From: Owenia fusiformis
Lineage: Eukaryota; Annelida; Polychaeta; Sabellida; Oweniidae
Direction of reading: 5' to 3'
NCBI GenBank assembly: GCA_903813345.2
Contig: CAIIXF020000011.1
Span: forward strand, 11,816,842 to 11,880,841
DNA length: 64,000 nt
The position numbers and the translations under genes are program-made. Position 1 is the first letter of the stretch. Each line of letters begins with the position of its first letter. Shown piece after piece: positions 1-12,900 of this stretch. A model generated the notes under the pieces. The model was not told the DNA's origin. It did not search any database and worked only from the letters and a program-made list of their open reading frames with translations.

Positions 1-780
1 TCTGTAGTAAGATGATGTCGATATTTCAAAGAAGCATTACACTTCTGTTGTTGACCTTGGACTCTGCATCTGACCTTGGTAGATATTTCCCCTGGAATGT
101 GACGATCTTAATAGCTTCCTTCATGGAACATAAATTCATAATGCTTAAATGGTGTACTGGTTGAATACTGAAGCATATTTCATTTTTATGTCACCACAAA
201 AAGTGGTGACATATTGTTATGGTCTCTGTTTTTTTGACGGCTGTCGGCGGTTGGTGGTTGGCAGTTCAAATCTGACTTTATATATAAGATTTGACCATCA
301 ATGACCTTTTCAAGGTCAAAAAAAGGTCAAAAAGGTCTTTTTTCAACTTGCTTCAAATTGACCAATTTTTTTTAAAATCATCTACAAGTTCTCAAAAGTT
401 CAAATCTGACTATAGATTTGACCTTAAATGACATTCTCAAGGTCAAAAAGATTTGACCTTTAATGACCCTCTCAAGGTCAAAAAGGTCTTTTTCATCTTG
501 CTTCAAACTGACCAATTTTTTTTCAAAATCATCTACAAATTCTCAGAAGTTCAAATCTGACTTTAGATTTGAAATTTCACCTTCAATGACCTTCTCAGTG
601 TCAAAAAGGTCTTTTTTCAACTTTCTTCAAAATCATCTACAGAGTTTTCAGAAATTCAAATCTGACTGATTGAACTAATAATATTGAGAGCAACTAGGTG
701 GTGACATTTTGTCATGTTAATGCCTTGTATGTTAATGCAATTAGTGGAATGTTCATAATCATGCTGTTTTGCTTCTACAG
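1..780. other. Intron preceding the first visible exon
   Basis: No exon is visible here. It holds a dispersed repeat stem (gtcaccacaaaaagtggtgac, about 190-210) and a three-copy tandem repeat from 264 to 663. The final ttctacag at 773-780 is the acceptor of exon 1. Confidence 0.7.
264..663. repeat. Three-copy tandem repeat of about 135 bp
   Basis: Units start near 264, 400 and 550. They share 'gttcaaatctgac', 'gatttgacc', 'ctcaaggtcaaaaaggtc' and 'caaaatcatctaca' in the same order, with small indels. Confidence 0.85.
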
Positions 781-906
781 ATATCTGCCAGTGGGGAGAA
801 GATGTATGATGATGCCTACACCCTGCAAATAGTTGAACCCCAACACTTGAGGAACTTCAACTTTGTGGCAGGCTCAGTTCCCTTCCTGTTAAACTTCATA
901 CAAGAG
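781..906 (+). CDS. ITPR-like: Exon 1 (first in window): end of MIR region
   Basis: Frame 0, 42 codons, residues 1-42. Acceptor ttctacag, donor GAG|gtaggc. Contains DDAYTLQIV, matching the IP3R1 DAFTVQIV strand at the end of the second beta-trefoil, followed by LRNFNF (IP3R1 VRDLDF). Confidence 0.9.
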
Positions 907-3900
907 GTAGGCCATTGATCCAATTTGCAGAAGAATAGTTTTCATTGTTTTTTATAGTCTCCAACATTTTTGTGGATGGTGTTCCATGGGTGACATTTGG
1001 TGTTTGGAGTTTGGCCTCTGTAACAAGTGGCAGGTGGTAAATAAAATACACCTGTAAAACCTGTGACTGAGGAAAAGCAATCACATTTGAGAGGTGTTCG
1101 GATTTTATACAGGTGCTCCAATATTCAGGTTTTACTGTATACTGTATATTTTTAGCGATCAATTCCTTCACTACATGTATAATAATTATGTATCAGACTC
1201 GTTCACATGTGTAATTACATGCATTCACAAAATGAAATCTTTGGTACAAATTGAATGTCTCCTGCTATATTTTTCCAGAGAGAAGATGGAAAGACATTGA
1301 ACGCCAGTAAGACGCACAGTATCTGCACAGCTCTAAAGGAACTCAAAGACTTTATGATCGTAGGGGGAGAAGCAAAGAAAGAGAGACAGAAACTTATGCG
1401 AAACCTAAGAGTAAGCAATCTTGTACCTTATATCCATGACATGTATAAGTTCTAAAAAGCCACAGACATTTGTATGTTATATGTTAGTTATACATGGAAA
1501 TAGATCATATATAAAAAAAATTTACAAATTATAAAAATGACCATATTCCGAAATTTCTTTGAAACTAAAATGGGAACTTGGCATATGCATGCAAGTTACA
1601 GCTATAATGCACCATATACAACAGTATATTTTGCAATGTTGAAGTGGAAGACTTACTCAACCTCACCATTCAGCTCAAGTTGTAAACATCTAACATTTAG
1701 TCAGAAAGTTATGGGTTCAATTCCAACAAGGGCGGATTAACCAACAGTCTAACATATCAGTTCTTTACAATAAGATTTCTTTCTATTTTTCAAATTTAAA
1801 AAACAATTTGATATTTTATTTTGTAGATCATTGATCTGTTGGTGAAGCTTCTGAAGACAGACCTCCGTACAGCTCATGATCAAGGTCACCTGACCCGGGT
1901 ATTCAAAGAAGGCTATGACGTACTGTACTCTTACATGATTGGTCGAAGCAGAAAGAACGCCCTCTATTTTGCAAAGTACATTGACTTTTTCCAAACACAG
2001 ATTAGTCAAAAGGTTGGTTCCACTTTAATTGCTTTATGGGGTTTTAAGGCAATTCATTTTATTTCTTAATTGTTTCCAAGTTACAATACAGTAAAACCTG
2101 TAAAGTAGAACACCTAAGCTGTAAGTGTTGCAAAATCTCTTGATGTACATGTACCTACAACATTCAAGTAAAACAGGTTTAACTATAGTATGAATTGTTA
2201 TATACCAATTAAAATGGCATCTAAAGAAAGCACTTATATGATTATATAGATAGTTAGTTCAAAACCCCTTTTTTCCATGTATTATAGGGAGAACTAGGCC
2301 TAAATGTTGCTCAGATGATTGTGGAGCTGATCCGTGACAACAGGAAGATCGTTGATCGTATCACTAGGCAACAAATAGATGAGTTCATTACACTGCTTAG
2401 TGAAAACAAGGTATGTTATCAACACATGCTATTCCAAAAATGTCTCTCTGCTCAACATTACACTTATCACACAGAATTCCAAAATTTGGGGTTAGCAAAT
2501 TATATTGAGCCCCATACAAGCTTAAAAGAGGCTTGAAAATTACGGGCAAAAAAGGGCACACTTCTCACAGGCTCGTGTATGGCTCATTTTTGAGGATGTA
2601 CAAGCAAGCATGAGGCCTGTTATTATAATTGTGAGGCCTTTACGAGCATGTACGAGGCTCAAAATTTTAAATTCTAGGCCCTTACTAGCATGTACTAGGC
2701 TCGTAATTGAATTTATTTTCAAGCACAAAAAAGAAAAGCAATTTATCTTTGATCACTTACTATTCAATATAAACTTCCCCAAAGTGGCACATAAATATGA
2801 CTTTAGGCTAAGATACAAACAATATCTCATCTTAGCTAACACTGACTTATACTACTCTTGTCACATATTATACAATAGTTTAGGGAAACTTAGGCGACTA
2901 GATCACTTACACAACAGGCGATGTCTCAAGACATTTTCTTAGTCATCACCCCCAGAATACTTGTTTTCTGACACTTCCACACAACTTAGAGTCTTCTATG
3001 TGATAATATACATTATTTTCATTTTTTGTCTTTAACAATGTTGTGATAAAAAATATTTGTTTTATGCTGATTGTGTTATAAATCATTTCAGAACTACCGC
3101 TACCTGGACCTTTTGATGGTTCTATGTGTGTGTGATGGTGTTGCTATACCTGACAATCAAACATATATCACAGACCAGCTTATACGCAAGAATAGGGTAA
3201 GTCCTAGGGTGGACCTTTAGATTGAAATGATACCAGAAATGTTGTATTGAAAATCCTTATTCCCTGCAAAAGCATGGGACAAATTATGTGGCCTTTTTTA
3301 AACATTAAGCATTTAAAAAATGAGACTTCTTTTTTTGAGAATCATGGTCCAGTATTGAAAATAAATGAATGGAATATTTTTGCTTGATTGTACACAGTCA
3401 ACCTTAAAGATCCTTATCATTGCATTGCTTACAGAAAGGCATATATCTGACAGACAATCTTAAAGATCCTTATCATTGCATTGCTTACAGAAAGGCATAT
3501 ATCTGACAAACAATCTTAAAGATCTTTATCATTGCATTGCTTACAGAAAGGCATATATCTGACAGACAATCTTAAAGATCCTTATCATTGCATTGCTTAC
3601 AGAAAGGCATATATCAGACAGACAATCTTAAAGATCCTTATCATTGCATTGCTTACAGAAAGGCATATATCTGACAGACAGGGGGCAGAATATCAATGGA
3701 CAACCAAACATCATATATGTATCATCTGATGATGGCAAAAACTGGACAGCTCTTCATGAATTTGTTGACGTAAGTAATTAAAAAATTCACAAAAATTCTT
3801 ACATACCATATGTCACAGTTCGATGTTGTAACATTGTATATTTTATTTTACACCTTCATGGATGCTATTTAAGTCTTTTGTATGCTGCTTTCGACTCATA

Positions 3901-6900
3901 CATGTAGTGTCATTCATTTTTAGATGTTCTAAAGCATTTTTATTTTTTATATCTGACATCCCGTGCTGACATGTAGATGTGAAACAATGCAACTATTTTT
4001 TTTATTGTGCATCAAAACCACTATGGCATTCATTTTACATGTTTTGTTTATAAACACAGATTGTTCAAATATTGAACATTTCCAATTTCAAACAAATGTA
4101 TGTATAGTATTCAACATTTTGATTCACATAAATCATAATAAACCATGACATCTCATTCATAATTAGATTTTAGATTTGATTTATTTTATGTATTATCCAT
4201 TTACTCAGACTGGCCACACTTTGGTTGAAGTTGAAGATGAATATGGACATAAAGTGAATTGGATGGTGGGTACCAGAGGCACTAGTGTGGCTTGGTGATC
4301 TGTGTCTTGGGTTATGTGATCTACAATTCTTCTATCATCTAAACAAACTTTTACTATAAATTGCTATTCATTCAACTTGGATCTCTTACAGTTTCTCTGT
4401 TAATTTTCTGACTCATTATGGGATGGTTTAAAATCTGGCGATTTCTTAACTTCATTGTGTTTTTCTTCCAGTTGTGTATTCTGATGACTTTTGACTTCTT
4501 AGACGAGAATCTCATGTTTCTAAAATTTTAATAACACGTCTTCATAAAAAGATGATTCTTGGTAATCTTTGGGAAAAGGAACAATGATAGAAATCAATAC
4601 AGCAATATCTACATATGTATTATATGCCACCTGTGTGCAAGTGTTGTAATAAAGGTGGTGAGGAAAGGGAAGATACCAAGGCAGCAAGGGAAAGAATTCT
4701 GTACTTTCTAATTCTATTGTACTTATGTCTCTATATTCTACACCCACTTCTATAGGTTGGCCAAATGTGAAATACATGTATAATATATATGAGTGTCACA
4801 AATTTTATTGTCCCACCCTGTGTTTATCTTTCACCTCATTTATGCATGTGTTGTACTATATGTAATATAGAAACCCCACTCCTTACTTGGAGATGAAGAT
4901 GGGGAAGATACGGAGGAAGCAGGGGAGGAATTCTGTATAAATGTACCCTAATGCTATTTCTAAAATCACTTTTATCTTTCACTTCATTTATGCATGTGTT
5001 GTACTATATGTGATATAGAAACCCCACTCCTCACTTGGGGATGAAGAGTGGGAAGATACGGAGGCAGCAGGGGAAGGAGGTGGGTATGACAACCCTATCC
5101 CTGTAGATGTAGACATCCAAACAAGCAGACAGAGTGTATGTGGTAATCCAATGTTACATCTTTATGCATCAAGCAGGATGTTTGCTACTCATACAATAGG
5201 AAATTCCTTAATTCAGTAGGTCTTTCCAACTCAACATGGCCTATTTACTCAATAGGACTTCCGGATTCAAAAGGACTTTAATTTCCTTCTTAATAGGACT
5301 TGCTGATTTAGAACTGACTTTCTCAATAAGATTTTGATGGATTTCTTTTCTCAGATACCTTATTAATTTATTGTTTTCAAACCTCCATTTGAATTAATGT
5401 TTAGATACTGTAAGTCCTTGTTGTGTTTTGGCTCTGCCTTATAAATCTTGTTAACTTCAGCTGTGTGGTTTTCTTGAACTTTAACAATTAACAGAACAAT
5501 TCAATTTGATGAATGGAAGATCTTTGAAGGTCATACTTGTGTATCTGTATATATAGTGAGGGTGTGTTTAGTAATACAAGGGGATTTTTGTGAATCTGTG
5601 GTTTTCTATGTATGATATACTAAGTTATTTCATTTTTGAAGTTTCTATTGTACATGGACAGCTGAATGTGTAACTGACATAAATGTGTAACTGACTTTTT
5701 TGAATTGTCTAAACATAATAACAACTGACCATTATTTATAGCATATTTTCGATTTATATAATAATTATTTTGTATTTGTTGTTCAGATTAAGTGTAGTAT
5801 TCATGCTCTTTGAGATTTGATATGCATAGATACTGTACATGTACAATGTAGGTACAATGGGCTTGATAATGAAGATAAAGCCCCTGTTTCATCAAAATAT
5901 GACATAAATATACTAGTATAATTTGGAACTATAAAACTAGAACTGGGTATAATACTTTTAAACATACATATACTATTATCTTCAAATTCTTGAGACATTT
6001 TGGTCATGATGAATTCATTTCCATTGTGTAGGATCTCTATAAACTTAAATATCTCTCTTTCCTTTTATGTTTTTACAAATAAAGAATTTGGTACCTGTAG
6101 CTCTCTCTGTTTGATATTCCAGAAAGAATACTACACATATGATGAGGAGAAAAGTTTGTTCTACCAACACCAGATGGATCTGTTTATCAACTTGTGCTAC
6201 GTAAGTTTCATATCTTAGAATATAATCCACTAAATCAAATCAATGGAAGGTGTTGAGATTTTGTTTTGTATCACCAAAGATTTCAGTTCTTTATGTCCAT
6301 GATATCCAGATTCTCCAAAGTATTCATGTGTGGATTACACAAAAATGCATTCATTACATGAAGAACTAATGTTAATTACCATCATCCACATCTGAGACAA
6401 TCACTTCATAAAAACTATTATGTATTTTATACTTGAGTGAGTTTGGGGTAGATATCACCCGGGAATATATATCATATCTGAGGAGCAGGCAGGATATATT
6501 GTATATGTCCCGCTCTAGGCCAAATGCGGGCAGATATAATATATCCATCCCGCTCCTGGGAATTTTTTCAAAAGTTTAAAAATTTTAAAAAGGAGCACGT
6601 GGGTTATCGCAAACAATTTCAGAAGGTTATATCTTGGATTATGACTATTTTCTGACAATGAAGACAAGTTTATCTTTTAGATCAATTCATTATCTCAAAG
6701 AAAATTATGCACAGTAATAATAAATTCAAACAAACTCGGAGATATTTAACTAGCAATTAACCCATCAACACACTTTTTGACCCCATTTGAAGATGTTGAC
6801 CCCATTTTCACCAAAAATGCAATCATTTTTTACAATGTTTAATGCATTACTATTCTTTATTTTGATGTATCAAATAGTTCTTGACAGAAAAACTTAATTG

Positions 6901-9900
6901 CATTAAGATAAGTGTTCCCCATGTTATTTCTCCATTGAAAAATCTCATGCTATCCATTGGTTTCAGTTCATTTTGGTCATCCAAATTGAATATCTTTAAA
7001 GTCCATGGAGCAATCAAATTTTCCTTTTAGGAAATCGAACACGTCTCAAAGCACATTCTAATTATGCATTCAACAATATAATAATAGGTTGCATTTTTGG
7101 TGAAAATTAGGTCAACATTTTTGTAAAAGTATGTTGATTGGTCCATTGCCCCTTCAATATCACTTAGGTCTGATTAACTAAATTATCATTATACATACTT
7201 TTCTTGAAGATAATGAATGGATCTAAAAGATACACCCATATTCATGATCAAAAAATATTCATAATTCAAGTTAGAATCGTTTGAAATTGTTTGCGATAAC
7301 CTACGTGCTCCTTTAAATTTTAGAAGTTCAAAATTTTTCAAAAAGTTTAAATGTTACAATTTCTATGTATTGAACTGAAGGAATATTATGAAAATGTTAA
7401 ATATAAATTGTGCTTTTACAGAATAGGCCTATCTTGTCATTTGAAAAAGGTGGTAACGGTTATATCTACCCCAAACCCACTCAAGTATGTGTATCTCCCT
7501 CGGTCCCTGCGGTCCCTCGTGAGATACACATATTTCCCTTGGGATAAACCCTGTATCCAAAACCTCCCAGTACATAACCCTTATATATGTACTATTTCAC
7601 ATTGTAGGGCAGATGTGCATTTGCAATTCATGTGATTACCCGTGAAACTGGTGACCTGACCTGGGACGAGGCATTCCTCTGTTTGCGCTCAAATCTGCTC
7701 CCTGATTGGATAAGAGCTAAATACTGTGAGATGATAATCGCAATGTTCATTGATGTTGGGACGAACTATTCAGTGCTAGATCACACCAACTTGTCATTTG
7801 TCTATGAGGATATTAACATATTTGGGCAGAACAACGGGGAAATGGATTTTGTAAGTGTTAAATGTTCAACTGACATATGGTAATGAGGAGATTGTGTTTA
7901 CTATATTTTTTATATTTTGTTTTTAAAGAAAAAAAATTGTCTTACAGAAATTGTTCACATATAAGTGATATGTGTTAATTGGTGGTATTCACATTCTTTG
8001 ATTTACTTTAGTAACAAATGTAATATTACATTACAGGCTATCAAGGACCTGGTGACATTGTTTCCAGTGCTGAGAGACTGGATTGCAGACTTTCTCAATG
8101 AGAACAAAGAAATGACTGCAAGCAAGATTGGAACAAACATGCTGATACAACAGGTAAAGATGTGATCTCCCACTCTCCTATGCTACAGGGTTGGATCTGG
8201 GAACTATTTGAGGCCTATTATCTTGAAAATTCGGCCTGAAATTAAAAGATAAGGTCCAAAAAGTCTAATAGTGGCCAAAAAGGCCCACTGATCGGGGCCC
8301 TAAAAATGTTTTAGCCTCTGGGTCCCCCCCTCTAATCCGCCAGTGTGGTATGCAGTATATTGCACTTTTAGTAATATGTAAAGTTAATAGAAGTTCAAAT
8401 ATAGCTAAAGTAGGCATGCATTATCTCTCAGAGTTAATTATCTGAAAAGCTAATTTCAGCAAAATATGTGTATGAACATTTCTTGCCGAGAAAAAGCATC
8501 TAGTGTTGGTAGGTGTTCACTACAGAGAGGGTAATTTATACAGAAGTCAGTAGAATATATGAGGAGGCAGAAAATGTTTTATATGTCTCTGGTGGAGGAA
8601 GGGTGTCCACTAGAGACAGGTGTTACTAAAGAGAGGTGTTCACTAAGACAGGTTTTACTGTATTCATGGCTTTTGTTTTGTCTAGGTCTCACTTTCCAGA
8701 ACAGTAATTTAGGTTTTTGTAGGTCCTACGACTGTTCCACTTTCTCTTGAAGTTTTAGCTTCTATGATTTGGGTCACAGGCTGTTTTGTTCTGGCTTTAA
8801 CCCACCTGTATGTACAGAGAGAACTCATTTAAAACATTAACAATATATATTCTCAATATGCTGTTTATCATTAATGTAGGTCCTGCGACTATTCCACTTT
8901 CTCCTGAAGTTTGGCTACTATGCTCAAGATGAGATCCGCATTGTTCTGAAGGCAGTGATCAACCTTCTCTGTGGCAAGAATGATAAACCATTCCCTCAGG
9001 AGACTGAGAAAGGATTCTCCAAGGAGTCACAGAAGATGGTCACCATGTACAGAAATAAAGAACGATTTGAAAAAAGTCCCGAGACTAAAGCTGTCGTTGA
9101 TGCCAAATACCAGTAAGATTGCAGCTTCTTTTGTGTAAAATATTTAAGGAAGATTTTAAATAAAAATATATTTTGTTTTAAAATTTACAGGTAAAGGGGA
9201 AAACCTGATCAAAATTGAGCAAAAAAGATGCATACAAACTATTATCACGGCATTACACTTCAATATGCTCAATTCATTAATGGAGTTTTTGAATACTCAA
9301 TAGCTAGTTGCCTGATAAGGTACATTAAAAGCCTTTAAGATTACATATAGATTCAGATAATTCCTGTACCAATTAATTTGTTACAGAGCCATGGAGGTTC
9401 TGGACTTGCTGCTCAGTCTACAGTTCAATACACGCTTGGAGGTAAATTATTCTTTAAATGTCCTATTTTACTACAATTTGATTTGATTTTAAAGCTTTTT
9501 ATGTACATATATTTCTGGCTTGTTTTATCAGTCCACAAACTGGTGCTCCCAGTAGCTCTGTGTGTGTAAGTTTTTTAAATGAATACAGATGGAAACGTTC
9601 CACTTACCGTAGTTGTGTTATACTTTAAAGATATACAGAGAATATAGACATTCATGCCTGTTAATATGACTTTATGACTTTCCAAACACTTTTAGCCAAT
9701 ACTAAGAATAAAAAAGTTAGAATCAAATTGAGTTTTTATTTTATATCAAGTGTCTCTGTATTTTATTTCAGAAGTTCATTGGGAAGTTTAAACATGCAGA
9801 GACGACAGCAGGTGAGAAGAAGAAGCGAAGGAGTGTTCTCTGTCCATTACTCTATGATGTGTATGATGCTACAGATACTGCAAGGTAAGACAGTAGAGTC

Positions 9901-12900
9901 AGATGGGTAATGTAATGTAATCAATGAAATGTAATAAGGCCTCTAAGACTTCGATGTTCTCACGACTCAAATATAGTTTCTTTAGTCCCGAACCACAAAG
10001 CGATGAGAAAACTAGATGTGTGATTGGAGAAATAAGTTCGTGAGAGAGGAACTAGTGGTTCGATACTAAAGAACTGATATTCACATTTTGAGAACGTGGT
10101 TAGGGTGGAAGGAATGAGGTCAGCAAGGTTGGAACTGCGTGAGTCGAAGTCTAGGAGGCCTGATAATGTAATTTAATATAATATGATATGATATAAATAT
10201 AATATAATTTAATATGATGTAGTATGTAAATATAATATAATTTAATATGATGTAATATAATATGATATGATATGATATTATTATATACAGTAGTATAGTG
10301 TTATAATGCATATTTATAAGATATCCTATGATTTTGAGGAATATCATTTTTATTTACGAGGTGATATTGATATCTGTACAAGAGACCGAAGCGAACGAGT
10401 GCATATATCAATATCACCGAGTAGATTAAAATGATAGTCTGAAAAAGTCATAGGATGTTCTTATTATCCTACACTTACTAGTAGTGTACTAAATGTTTAA
10501 TATCATTGAAAAATAAATTTTTATGTCAAATAGTTCAATTTGGTGGGAAATCAACAAGCGGAGTATATCGTCACGATATCCTCCGCATATTTGTTTCCCG
10601 GAGTATTTCATCACGATATCCTCCGCATATTGGTTTTCCGGAGTATATCGTAGCGATATCATCCGGTTATTCATTTTGCCAATAGATATTAAATTTATTT
10701 TTTGATGTTATTATACATATCGTACACTAAGTGTAGGATAAAAGGTAATATATGTAAGTTATTTACTGGGAGGGATTCAGAATGGGTTTTATTCTTAGGG
10801 TCAGTTTTTTATTTATTAAAGGCTACCATTTTATGAATTTAGTATTTCCACTTTAAGATCTGTTATTGTGCATTTGTGGAGCCTAGTAATTATCCCATCG
10901 AACGAAGTTTGGAGGGATATAGGGAACGCCTCCGTCTGCCCATCTGTCCGTCCATCTGTGTTATATACTTTGTAAAAATGCCAGCCATGGCTGTTCGATG
11001 GGATTTGCTACGCTTTGGCGTTGCTGTTGTCTAGTTAATGTTTTATTACAGCAAGGCTTTAAAGAAACAAAAGAAGCAGCTAAAGGAACTGAGGGAAATG
11101 TTTGATGGTGCTGCATTCTTTGAAACAGAACATGTTACTGCAATACTCATGGTAATTAATTCAATGTTACTGCAATACTCATAATAATTAATTCAATGTT
11201 ACTGCAATACTCATGGTAATTAATTCAATGTTATGTTACTGCAATACTCATGGTAATTAATTCAATGTTACTGCAATACTCATAATAATTGATTCAATGT
11301 TACTGCAATACTCATGGTAATTAATTCAATGTTATGTTACTGCAATACTCATGGTAATTAATTCAATGTTACTTCAATACTCATGGTAATTATTTCAATG
11401 TTACTGCAATACTCATGGTAATTTATTCAATTTTACTGCAATACTCATGGCAATTATTTCAATGTTACTGCAATACTCATGGTAATTAATTCAATGTTAC
11501 TGCAATACTCATGGTAATTATTTCAATGTTACTGCAATACTCATGGTAATTTATTCAATGTTACTGCACTACTCATGGTAATTAATTCAATGTTACTGCA
11601 ATACTCATGGTAATTAATTCAATGTTATGTTACTGCAATACTCATGGTACAGTAATTAATTCAATGTAACTGCAATACCCATGGTAATTAATTCAATGTT
11701 ACTGCAATACTCATGGTAATTTATTTAATGTTACTGCAATACTCATGGTAATTTATTCAATATTACTGCAATACTCATGGTTATTTATTCAATATTACTG
11801 CAATACTCATGGTAATTTATTCAATGTTACTGCAATACTCATGGTAAGTAATTCGATGTTACTGCAATCCCCATGGTAATTAATTCAATGTTACTGCAGT
11901 ACCCATGGTAATTAATTCAATGTTACTGCAATACTCATGGTAATTAATTCAATGTTACTGCAATACTTATGGTAATTAATTCTTTGTTACTGCATTACTC
12001 ATGGTAATTAATTCAATGTTACTGCAATACTCATAGTAATTAAATAAATGTTACTGCAATACTCATAGTAATTAAATAAATGTTACTGCAATACTCACTG
12101 TAATTAAATAAATGTTACTGCAATACTCATGGCAACAAATTCAAGTATCAATTGTCATGTGATCCTATGTTAAGATTTAATCGTTGTTTTGTCATACTAC
12201 CCTAGTTTTCGACATTTGTGCCTTGTCCAAGTCACAATTAGCAGATGAGTATGAGATATATAGTTAGTTGCATAAAATTAAACATTATGATTAATACAAA
12301 AATATGTAAATGTGTATTTTTTGTTTCTAGGACCTGTCAAACTACAAATATGACAAAATGGTCACCAAATCTCTTACACTGCTCAACAAATATTACTCAT
12401 CCAAGATGCACCTATTTGAGGTGGCTTCAACTGCACAGGTAATGGATTATTATCAATAAAGTATTGTCGTCATCTTCTTTTTGTGACTGGAATTAACATT
12501 AACCAACATTACGACGATGACCAAGTCTGAACTGACAGTATACAGCAGCGGGAGGTTAGGATTGTTCGCAGGGTTTGGGCGAACCCCCCCTGGCCAAAAA
12601 TTCTTTCAAAATTATGCAGTTTTTCACTTCTCAAGTGATTTTAGCCATATTTTGGCCAAAATTGTCAAATGTGAACCCCCCTGGAAATTTTTGAAAACTG
12701 AGCAAATTTTTGGCAAATCCTGGCTATGGGCCTGATTGTAGGAGATTCAATAAAAGATATGTATATTTTGCCAAATCATGCCAAGGGATAATAAATAGTC
12801 TGAAATTGAGAAAAAATGTTTATATTTTTCTAGATGTACTATTTCAATGAACTGTTCATTTCAGTGATTATTTTGTTCTGTAGGTGCTAAACACTCCAGA

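Noticed and set aside
896-1171. Open frame of 91 codons on the - strand
   Set aside because: Lies in intron 1 and the antisense of exon 1, across a dispersed repeat; no features of a gene.
3679-3769. Exon 6 starting after the cag at 3679-3681, with an apparent one-base frame error
   Set aside because: An acceptor at 3657-3658 gives an in-phase exon without any error, so no sequencing mistake is needed.
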